From Syntrophomonas sp. (GTDB lineage: Bacteria; Bacillota; Syntrophomonadia; Syntrophomonadales; Syntrophomonadaceae): a stretch of DNA of 64,000 bases. Each line of letters opens with the position of its first letter. Positions within the stretch are counted from its first letter, which is position 1. Below the pieces are notes generated by a model. It searched no databases and was not told the DNA's origin. It was given only the letters and a program-made list of their open reading frames with translations. Made by a program: the position numbers and the translations under genes. The DNA lies in the NCBI GenBank assembly GCA_016841875.1, contig JAENYG010000001.1, forward strand, positions 1 through 64,000. Reading direction: 5' to 3'. Shown here piece by piece: positions 17,322 through 24,316 of the stretch.

Positions 17322-18704
17322 TCAATTCAGAGCTGCTTTTACAAAATCATTGCCCATTTCTTCTTCTAAAGAAACCGGTTTAAATAGTTCTTTTTTCATT
17401 ACAAATTTCACCCAGATCAATGCATAAACTATACAAATTATCAGCGCAACGGCGGCGTATTTGTATATCATCATTTTAGTAACAACATCTCCCCAGATCT
17501 GCCATATGGCATAAAGCATCCCCAGACTGCCTATAATCTGCGGTATCGGGTAAAAGGGAGTTTTGTAGGGTCGTTCCAGAGTAGGATACCGGTTGCGCAT
17601 AACAATCACAATAATGTGCGTTAATATATAAGCTAACAACCAGCAGGTTGCGGCCGACATGATAAGAATAATGATCTGCTCAATTCCGGCAATACCCATC
17701 AAAAGAAGCAGGGCATATACAGCAAACACTAGAACAATACCCACCCAGGGTGTTCTGAATCGGGGGTGAATTTGAGCTAATATTTTTGGTGCTTCCCCCT
17801 CTTTCGCCATGCTGTAGAGCATCCTGGGAATAACCGCCATGAAAGTATTGACCGAACTTGCTGTAGCCAAGATAGACACAATCCCTATCCATATTTCTCC
17901 GGTCCGGCCCAGAATGGCTTGAGCCACCAGAATATGCGGAATATCAGAGAAAGCTAAAGCAGCGGCAGCTACATATTTTATTGAGGCAAAGCCATATAAT
18001 AAGTTGACTACAACAATTACAACTAAACCTATAGTCATGGCCATCGGGATATTTTTTGCCGGTTGATCAATTTCTTCTACCAGGGGGCAAACAAATTCTA
18101 TACCTATGTACAGCCAGATAGCTAATGCCGTAAGACCCAAAACTGAAAATCCCAAAGGATTAAAAGGCATTTCCGGAATGCTGGGAGTCGGCAGTCCCAT
18201 GTTAGCCAGGCCAATTATACCCAGCAGACTCATTGATATAATCATAGTAACCGTTAAGAAAATTTGGAGTTTGGCAAAGACATCAACCCCCATTAAATTC
18301 GCTGCAGCAAAGATAGCCAGTAAAATTATGGCAAAAACAGCTGGAGAAAACTCGGGTGCAAAAACCCCGTTAAATACCGCCCCAGCCACTGCTAACTCAG
18401 CCGGGACAGTCAAGAAACTCATATATACGTAGCCGGCTAAGATACTGATAATTCCTACAACCGGGCCAAACGCCATACGTGCATAAACATTCAAACTGCC
18501 TGACTTGGGTAATGATGTGGTCAACTCTGCAAAACTTTGTGCCGAGAACAACTGCAAGAGCCAGGCAGCAATCATAGCAAATATGAAACCGCCCCCGGCC
18601 ATACCCATTCCCTGACCCAGAGTAACCAGGGTACTGGAGGCTACCACTAATCCTACCGCGACTGAAAATGCGGATAAAAAACCTAGTTTCTTACTTTGTT
18701 CCAT
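17322..18704 (-). CDS. APC-superfamily amino acid/amine permease
   Basis: This 460-residue protein has about 12 membrane helices. The N-terminal GLVVASSTLVTLGQGMG resembles the unwound-helix substrate site of APC transporters, with YVYMSFLTVPAELA and EFVCPLVEE downstream. It is the first gene of the leftward operon and so probably imports the substrate that the ligase and dehydrogenase act on. GGGGAGAAAG precedes the ATG. Specificity cannot be told from sequence. Confidence 0.87.
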   Translation of the reverse strand: MEQSKKLGFLSAFSVAVGLVVASSTLVTLGQGMGMAGGGFIFAMIAAWLLQLFSAQSFAELTTSLPKSGSLNVYARMAFGPVVGIISILAGYVYMSFLTVPAELAVAGAVFNGVFAPEFSPAVFAIILLAIFAAANLMGVDVFAKLQIFLTVTMIISMSLLGIIGLANMGLPTPSIPEMPFNPLGFSVLGLTALAIWLYIGIEFVCPLVEEIDQPAKNIPMAMTIGLVVIVVVNLLYGFASIKYVAAAALAFSDIPHILVAQAILGRTGEIWIGIVSILATASSVNTFMAVIPRMLYSMAKEGEAPKILAQIHPRFRTPWVGIVLVFAVYALLLLMGIAGIEQIIILIMSAATCWLLAYILTHIIVIVMRNRYPTLERPYKTPFYPIPQIIGSLGMLYAIWQIWGDVVTKMMIYKYAAVALIICIVYALIWVKFVMKKELFKPVSLEEEMGNDFVKAALN

Positions 18705-18735
18705 AACGACTTTCTCCCCTCAATAGTTTTACTTC

Positions 18736-18792
18736 CTAAGCTGATGTTAGTTTTTGAAGTTTATCTCCTATGTCATCATTAATATCAATCAC
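18736..18792 (-). CDS. Possible 18-residue leader peptide before the permease
   Basis: GTG 18792 has AAAGGAA directly before it and opens an 18-codon frame (VIDINDDIGDKLQKLTSA) ending 31 bases before the permease ATG. The frame is open upstream for 16 more codons without an ATG. It may be a leader peptide, a remnant of a gene end, or chance. Confidence 0.2.
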   Translation of the reverse strand: MIDINDDIGDKLQKLTSA

Positions 18793-18854
18793 TTCCTTTA
18801 TCCAACTCCAATATTTACAATTACTTGAATTTGGAAATAGCTATGAACTAACTA

Positions 18855-19398
18855 TCCCCTTATTAATAAAAGCCTGCAGTTTGTTATCTGCAGGCTCCTT
18901 TGCCTTCAATAAAAAAACCTGCCGGGAAATCCCCACAGGCCTCACTGCCATTATTTTTTGTTTTTATTTATCTTTCGCAGATTCTCTACAACAAAGTGAT
19001 GTTTCGGGCATCTTTACCTTAAATACAAAATCCGCAGGATCATTTCCTGCGGGCTCCTTTGCCTGCATTAAAAAAGCCTGTCGGGAATCCCCACAGGCTT
19101 CATTGCCGTTATTTTTTTGTTTTTATTTATCTTTCGCAGCAGCAAGATTCTCTACAACAAAGTGATGTTTCAGGGCATCTTCACCTTAAATACAAAATCC
19201 GCAGGATCATTTCCTGCGGGCTCCTTTGCCTGCATTAAAAAAGCCTGTCGGGAATCCCCACAGGCTTCATTGCCGTTATTTTTTTGTTTTTATTTATCTT
19301 TCGCAGCAGCAAGATTCTCTACAACAAAGTGATGTTTCAGGGCATCTTCACCTTAAATACAAAATCCGCAGGATCATTTCCTGCGGGCTCCTTTGCCA
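18855..19398 (-). repeat. 167-bp tandem repeats carrying terminator hairpins (about 3.3 copies)
   Basis: Near-identical units begin at 19021 and 19188 (exact period 167), with a partial copy at 19355-19398 and a diverged copy at about 18857-19020. Each unit has two hairpins that end in T runs on the minus strand: AAGCCTGT/ACAGGCTT followed by TTTTTT, and CCGCAGGA/TCCTGCGG followed by ATTTTG. The unit length is not a multiple of three and the minus-strand frames break, so the units are not coding repeats. They lie upstream of the permease operon and would block transcription from the IS, or form a multi-terminator leader. Confidence 0.85.
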
Positions 19399-19757
19399 AC
19401 CTTAACTCATTAATCAAATACTTGTATTTTGTTCTTGCAATTACCAAGTATTATTATGTTACAATTATTCTCTTACTACAAGTCGATTCTAGTACCAAAA
19501 ATGCCTGGCACAAGTGAATATTATCATTTTTCTTTATATTTCTTTAACATGCTCATTTCTTCATCATACCTACAAGTAAAATCTTCCATTTGCAAACACT
19601 TATAAATTTACCTCTTGTAGGGACATTCTGATATAAAACCCCGTTCTATTCGATTCGAAAGATAGCCGATCTATTTAATATGTATATAAGTAAGGGTCAT
19701 AAGATATGTAAGAAAAATTTATTATCAGTACGAAAACCCTGTATCGGCAAAAGATCT
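19399..19757. other. AT-rich intergenic DNA
   Basis: I see no gene here. It is the likely location of the leftward promoter for the operon at 6.5-18.7 kb if the tandem repeats are a transcribed leader, but I could not fix -35/-10 boxes. A TGGCAC at 19505 lacks the matching TTGC for sigma-54. Confidence 0.3.
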
Positions 19758-19774
19758 GGACAGGAGAACCGTCC
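19758..19774 (+). repeat. Left half of a REP-like palindrome split by the IS
   Basis: GGACAGGAGAACCGTCC ends at the IS. The other half, GAACCGTCCCCTTGTCC, continues at 21477-21493. Joining them restores the same palindrome found at 23780 and 24122. The nine bases GAACCGTCC occur on both sides and are the probable target duplication. Confidence 0.75.
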
Positions 19775-19920
19775 GAGACCACTGAAAAAGTAGCCTTTTT
19801 AAACCGATTGAACGTCAGACCCAATCCAAGCTGGTCGGATAATGAATAACAAACAGTATAAACAGTATAAACAGTGCCGAAAATAAGAGTTTAATCCATC
19901 TAAAGCGGATACCAGCTTGG

Positions 19921-21348
19921 CTATCGCTTTAGATTTACCGCCAGGGCTGTTAGTTTTGCTTGGATGCCAATACTTCGTAGACCGTAGCCTCTGGCTCGGT
20001 CTAACCCATGGAATCTTTTTAATTCTGCATTCTTGGATTCGATTTTCGCTCGCTTACGGTATTCCTCAAGGAATTCCGGGGTTTTTGCTCTTTGACTGTA
20101 TTCGTATAGTTCAGGAGTATTTATACTGATTATAAGAACTCTAGCTATCCTCTTGCTCTTACCTATGCATTCAGCTCGACGAGGGCAATTTCGGCAGTGC
20201 TTACGTTCAAAACTATATTCCAAGAACTGTTTCTTTTTGCCATTTCTTTTACGGGTTCTAGGGACCATTTTTACCGTTTCGTTTCCCATAACACAAAACC
20301 ATTGATCGCTGTCTTTGTTGTAGCTGAACATTTCCTCATTGATTTTGTATGCACTGGCGCTTACCGGTATATAGGCTGAAGCTCCTTTTTCCTTGATCAG
20401 GTTAAGGATGTCGGGACGGAAATAGGCTTTGTCGCCATATACTCCGGTTACGGTCAATCCGGATTTTCGGGTTTCTTCAAGATGCTCTTTAAAATTGCTG
20501 CCATCAACATACGAACCCGGTTCTACAGTAACGCTGGTTATTAAACTACCGTCAGTAGTTTGGCATATTTCCGCCTTGTAGCCGTAAAAATTCTGGGTCT
20601 TGCTTTTATGGCCTACTCGGGCATCTTTGTCTACCAGGGAACGGATGCCTTTTTGTTCTATGAACAAATCACTTTCTAAGATTTCCTGAGCCTCCTGGAC
20701 TGCTTGGCTGACTTCCTCGGAGCTTTCTTTGCCCACTTGTTCTATCAGGTCTTCCAGATAATCCTTCATAACTTGCTTGGCTGCAGCATGGTCTTCTATT
20801 TGAGTGTAATCCGGTATTTCATACTCTTCCTGGTCCATGGCTTTAAATATATTTTTGGCCAACTGCTTCATGATACGTTCAGGTACTTTTTTGATGGTGT
20901 TGGCTTCAATATGGGTGGTATCTATGACAATGCCATTGTTGCTTTTGATTATGCCTTTTTCTACGCATTGTCGGACCACTTCTTTAATAATATCATCCAG
21001 GCGGGTTTCTTTTAGCCGTTTGGTTTTAAACTTAGCAAGCAGACTGGGGTCGGGAAGGTCATCTTCAGGATTGATACCGATAAACCACATATACGCTAAA
21101 TTGACCTGGGTTTCTTTAATAACCCTTTCGTCTGAATAGTTATATAGATACTGCAAAATCAACAGTTTGGCCATCATTTCAGGTTCTTTTGCTGGTCTAC
21201 CGTAATATTTACAGTAGGAGTCTCCCAGAAGCTTATTAATAAAACTGAAATCAACCGCACTATTTATGCTTTTAAGTATATGATTTTCTGGTATTTTGTC
21301 ATACAATATTGAGTATAAACTTAATTGCTTGGGACCAGTCCTGAGCAT
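19921..21348 (-). CDS. IS1182-family DDE transposase
   Basis: This is a 475-residue intact transposase. The N-terminal part (YCKYYGRPAKEPEMMAKLLILQYLYNYSDERV) is the DUF772-type domain of IS1182/IS5-like elements. The DDE core follows (IVIDTTHIEAN; GVYGDKAYF), then a zinc-finger-like HCRNCPRRAECIG and a final KIESKNAELKRFHGLDRARGYGL helix carrying the Glu. It catalyses movement of its own element. Confidence 0.92.
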   Translation of the reverse strand: MLRTGPKQLSLYSILYDKIPENHILKSINSAVDFSFINKLLGDSYCKYYGRPAKEPEMMAKLLILQYLYNYSDERVIKETQVNLAYMWFIGINPEDDLPDPSLLAKFKTKRLKETRLDDIIKEVVRQCVEKGIIKSNNGIVIDTTHIEANTIKKVPERIMKQLAKNIFKAMDQEEYEIPDYTQIEDHAAAKQVMKDYLEDLIEQVGKESSEEVSQAVQEAQEILESDLFIEQKGIRSLVDKDARVGHKSKTQNFYGYKAEICQTTDGSLITSVTVEPGSYVDGSNFKEHLEETRKSGLTVTGVYGDKAYFRPDILNLIKEKGASAYIPVSASAYKINEEMFSYNKDSDQWFCVMGNETVKMVPRTRKRNGKKKQFLEYSFERKHCRNCPRRAECIGKSKRIARVLIISINTPELYEYSQRAKTPEFLEEYRKRAKIESKNAELKRFHGLDRARGYGLRSIGIQAKLTALAVNLKR

Positions 21349-21351
21349 CTT

Positions 21352-21408
21352 AAAACCCCCTTAGATATGGTGTTTGCTTCACATCCATTATATCATAAAG
21401 GGGGTTTT
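21352..21408 (-). promoter_or_regulatory. Hairpin that can hide the transposase ribosome site
   Basis: AAAACCCCCTT (21352-21362) pairs with AAGGGGGTTTT (21398-21408). On the minus strand the second arm is the AAGGGGG ribosome site just before the ATG. A TATAAT-like box lies inside the loop. Transcripts entering from outside would fold and be untranslated, a known safeguard in insertion sequences. Confidence 0.65.
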
Positions 21409-21616
21409 TTGATTCTGCTTTACAGGTATTCATTTGTATTATTGTCATTTTTTATAAGGTGTTTTTCAGTGGTCTCGAACCGTCCCCTTGTCCATCCATT
21501 TCTATAGTTACTTAAAAAGTGTTAAAAACTAAGCCATATACAACTCAAATTGACAAAACTAAGTACTAAAAGTATAATTTGTATTACAAGTTATACTATT
21601 ATTTGGGGGAATTGAT

Positions 21617-21922
21617 ATGAAAAATAAGTCCAAGGATGATGGTAAATATATGGGCTCAGTTAAAGTAGGACCAAAAGGTCAAATAGTGATACCCAAAGAA
21701 GTACGGGATATGTTTGGGATCTAATATGGAGATACCTTGATTTTACTTGCCGATGCCCAGAAAGGTATCGCAATTGAAAGAATGAGTGTTTTTAGCAGAA
21801 TTGCAGATGCAATTTTCAGCGGAAAAGGCAAAGAAATTTATCCCGAACACAGCGAGGAAGACAGCATGATTTTCGCCCAGGAAATAAAAAGAATCAGCGA
21901 TGGTGAGGAGGAAAAGGGATGA
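21617..21922 (+). pseudogene. AbrB/SpoVT-type regulator gene with one in-frame stop
   Basis: The frame of 102 codons gives an AbrB-like DNA-binding motif (GSVKVGPKGQIVIPKEVRDMFGI), then TAA at codon 36 (21722-21724), then in the same frame YGDTLILLADAQKGIAIERM and a helical tail (FAQEIKRISDG). The usual residue at the stop is a Lys or similar, so a single base change explains it. GGGGGA precedes the ATG. The gene's end overlaps the ABC ATPase start (ATGA), the arrangement of a regulator with its exporter. It is either a fresh pseudogene or the tail is restarted internally. Confidence 0.75.
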
Positions 21923-22644
21923 TAGTGATTCAAACCATCAATCTCACCAAAAAATACCAGGGGAAAACGGCTGTTGATTCTCTGAACCTAACTATTGAAC
22001 AGGGAGAGCTATTCGCTTTGCTGGGAATAAATGGCGCCGGAAAAACTACCGCTATAAAAATGCTATCATGTCTGACCAAACCTAGCAGTGGTGATGCGAT
22101 GGTTTTGGGCAATAGTATCTTATCAAATCCAATCAAGATTAAGGAACATATCAATATTTCACCTCAGGAAACAGCAGTAGCTCCTAACCTGACTGTTAGA
22201 GAAAATCTTGAGATTATTGCAGGCATATATGGCAATAACAAGAAACAGTCCAGGCAAAAAGCTGAAGATACCATATCTTCTTTTGGGTTTTTCGACATTG
22301 CACAAAGCAGGGCTAAAATCCTGTCGGGCGGATGGCAAAGAAGACTCAGTATTGCAATGGCGTTAATTTCAGCACCGCAAATTCTATTTCTTGATGAGCC
22401 TACACTCGGCCTTGATGTACTCGCCAGGAGGGATCTCTGGGGCATCATCAACAAACTGAAGGGCAAGGTTACGATTATTTTAACCACTCATTATTTAGAA
22501 GAAGCAGAGTCCTTATCCGATAGAATTGGCATTATGGCGAAGGGTAAGCTAAGCGCAGTCGGCACGGTAGATGAGCTAACGACTAAAACAAATAATGCAA
22601 AATTTGAAGATGCCTTTATCGCACTGGCAGGAGAAGGGGGTTAG
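21919..22644 (+). CDS. ABC-2-type exporter ATP-binding protein
   Basis: This 241-residue ABC ATPase has Walker A (GINGAGKTT, about 36-44), a Q-loop (INISPQET), an LSGGW signature in place of LSGGQ, Walker B (ILFLDEPTLGLD) and the H-loop (TTHYLEEAE). It powers the membrane partner encoded six bases downstream. It starts inside the AbrB-like gene (ATGA overlap). The substrate could be a drug, peptide or lipid; nothing here decides it. Confidence 0.9.
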   Translation: MIVIQTINLTKKYQGKTAVDSLNLTIEQGELFALLGINGAGKTTAIKMLSCLTKPSSGDAMVLGNSILSNPIKIKEHINISPQETAVAPNLTVRENLEIIAGIYGNNKKQSRQKAEDTISSFGFFDIAQSRAKILSGGWQRRLSIAMALISAPQILFLDEPTLGLDVLARRDLWGIINKLKGKVTIILTTHYLEEAESLSDRIGIMAKGKLSAVGTVDELTTKTNNAKFEDAFIALAGEGG

Positions 22645-22649
22645 CAGAT

Positions 22650-23381
22650 ATGAAAACATTTGCCTTTGCTTCACGAAACAGTAAGGAGATTTTAAGAGAT
22701 CAACTCAATTTAGCCTTTGGTATAGGTTTCCCTGTTATTCTGCTCCTGCTTCTATCAGCAATACAGTCAAATATTCCGGTTGAATTATTTGCGATGGACC
22801 AGCTTACTCCTGGGATTGCGGTTTTCGGGCTTTCATTTATTGCACTTTTTTCGGGTATGCTGATCGCAAAGGACCGAAGCAGTTCTTTTGTGCTGCGCTT
22901 ATTTACTTCTCCACTTACATCGAGTGATTTTATTTTCGGGTATACTCTTCCATTGCTGCCGATGGCAGTTTTGCAGATGGCTGTGTGCTTTATCGTGGCA
23001 TTTTTTCTGGGCCTGTCTTTTAATTTAAATGTATTACTTTCTATTACCGTATTAATCCCGACAGCAGTCATGTTTATTGCCATCGGCCTGCTTTGCGGCA
23101 GTTTGCTTAATGATAAGCAGGTGGGCGGTGTATGCGGTGCATTGCTGACAAATTTGAGCGCATGGCTTTCCGGTACCTGGTTTGATCTCGATTTGGTGGG
23201 TGGTGCATTTAAAGAAGTGGCCTATGCACTTCCCTTTGTCCACGCGGTTGAGTCAGGAAGATCTGCTCTTGCCGGAAAATATTCTTCTATTTTTCCGGAT
23301 TTGTGGTGGGTAATCGGATATATGGTTGTCATTATAGTGATTGCTATTCTGGTATTTACGAAAAAAATGACTACCAATTAG
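22650..23381 (+). CDS. ABC-2-type exporter membrane protein
   Basis: This is a 243-residue protein with six predicted membrane helices, typical of the ABC-2 family: LAFGIGFPVILLLLLSAI, AVFGLSFIALFSGMLIA, a pair near residues 105-150, and the last helix VVIIVIAILVF. With the preceding ATPase it forms a minimal exporter. A REP-like palindrome follows the stop at once. Confidence 0.88.
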   Translation: MKTFAFASRNSKEILRDQLNLAFGIGFPVILLLLLSAIQSNIPVELFAMDQLTPGIAVFGLSFIALFSGMLIAKDRSSSFVLRLFTSPLTSSDFIFGYTLPLLPMAVLQMAVCFIVAFFLGLSFNLNVLLSITVLIPTAVMFIAIGLLCGSLLNDKQVGGVCGALLTNLSAWLSGTWFDLDLVGGAFKEVAYALPFVHAVESGRSALAGKYSSIFPDLWWVIGYMVVIIVIAILVFTKKMTTN

Positions 23382-23383
23382 AA

Positions 23384-23408
23384 AGACAAGATAACTGTCC
23401 CCTTGTCT
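23384..23408 (+). repeat. REP-like palindrome
   Basis: AGACAAG...CTTGTCT arms with an ACTGTCCCC core match the palindrome family at 19758/21477, 23780 and 24122. It lies just past the exporter gene. Confidence 0.65.
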
Positions 23409-23505
23409 ACTTTGTCAACCTTTTCTGTTCCTGAATAGTCCATATTTTTAAAGGACTTTTTATATGGTAAGATAAGTAATAGCTTTACAAGAGGGGGGGC
23501 TTAGT

Positions 23506-23727
23506 ATGCGGTACTCGTATTTTTTATATGGAGTTTTGGCCTCCTTAGTTTTTTTAATTTTTATGGGCGTTATTACAGATTTACTAGGTATTTCTGATTT
23601 CACCTGTATTGCTATATGCATTATTTTGGGTACAATTATAACTTGTACACTTTATATTTTGGAATCAATAAATGATTTAAAAAAAGATTTGAATAAAATT
23701 AACGATATCCAAAATAAGAATAACTAA
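23506..23727 (+). CDS. Small membrane protein of unknown function
   Basis: This 73-residue protein has two membrane helices (YFLYGVLASLVFLIFMGVI; FTCIAICIILGTIITCTLYIL) and a charged coiled C-terminus (INDLKKDLNKINDIQNK). An AGAGGGGGGG ribosome site precedes the ATG. I recognise no family. Small proteins of this shape are common near exporters and mobile elements. Confidence 0.5.
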   Translation: MRYSYFLYGVLASLVFLIFMGVITDLLGISDFTCIAICIILGTIITCTLYILESINDLKKDLNKINDIQNKNN

Positions 23728-23779
23728 TTTGATCTCCACAACTGGGATACTGGCACCTCGCGTTTACCCCGGAGTTCTT

Positions 23780-23804
23780 GGACAAGGGGACGGTTCTCTT
23801 GTCC
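23780..23804 (+). repeat. REP-like palindrome, left of the RAYT remnant
   Basis: GGACAAG (23780-23786) and CTTGTCC (23798-23804) flank a GGGACGGTTCT core. It is oriented opposite to the copy at 24122, so the two bracket the RAYT remnant. Confidence 0.8.
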
Positions 23805-23845
23805 ACTTTTCTTTAAGTCTGATATTATTTAAGTGGGTGTTTTCT

Positions 23846-24115
23846 GTGCCAAGAACTATACGGCTCAAGAGTTCTACTGGTGTATACCACGTTATGATAA
23901 GAGGAAATGAAAAAAAGAATATTTTTTCAGATGATGAAGATCGGGAGAAATTCAATGAGGATCCTGGAACAAAAAAATCCTGACAACAACTGGCATATTT
24001 ATGCTTTAACCTAATAAAAACAATCAAGCAATCCTCTAACTTATCAATTAGAGAGATAGCAGATCTTCTTAAATTGAGCAAAAGTACTGTTCATAATGTG
24101 TGTAAAGAACAATAA
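23846..24115 (+). pseudogene. Internally deleted RAYT (REP-associated Y1 transposase)
   Basis: From GTG 23846 the frame reads the typical RAYT N-terminus (TGVYHVMIRGNEKKNIFSDDEDREKF). One extra G near GAGGATCC shifts the frame; in the next frame it continues ILEQKNPDNNWHIYALT and stops. The catalytic Y1/HUH part is missing. The usual C-terminal helix-turn-helix then appears (NLSIREIADLLKLSKSTVHNVCKEQ) and ends at 24113-24115. The remnant is bracketed by two REP-like palindromes. Confidence 0.8.
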
Positions 24116-24121
24116 AAAACT

Positions 24122-24146
24122 GGACAAGAGAACCGTCCCCTTGTCT
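24122..24146 (-). repeat. REP-like palindrome, right of the RAYT remnant
   Basis: GGACAAG (24122-24128) and CTTGTC (24140-24145) with a GAACCGTCCC core. It is the inverted partner of 23780-23804 and starts seven bases past the RAYT stop. Confidence 0.8.
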
Positions 24147-24316
24147 ATCCAAAGATTCTTCTCTGCCTCTTGCCATGCTCGCATTTTTTCCGTATTATCT
24201 GTATATTAATAATATGGAATAATTAACAATACAAAATTATAGGGAAGTGACTCAATATTTTTATTTTCTCGATTGCTGAGACTGGTGCTTTTAATTTCAC
24301 AACCTTCTTCTGGCTC

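Larger units (their letters stand above)
19775..21476 (-). mobile_element. IS1182-family insertion sequence, about 1.7 kb
   Basis: Perfect 15-base terminal inverted repeats (GAGACCACTGAAAAA at 19775; its complement ending at 21476) bound a single intact transposase gene. A nine-base repeat of GAACCGTCC flanks both ends. The element is complete and looks recent. Confidence 0.88.

Noticed and set aside
19021-19398. CRISPR array
   Set aside because: The repeats abut with a 167-base period and no unique spacers, and no cas gene is present.
18770-19517. Three overlapping plus-strand open frames rich in Phe/Ser across the tandem repeats
   Set aside because: They repeat only because the DNA repeats. 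The 167-base period breaks the frame and the hairpins explain the sequence.
19504-19520. Sigma-54 promoter near TGGCAC at 19505
   Set aside because: The TTGC element is missing at the right distance and it points away from the operon.
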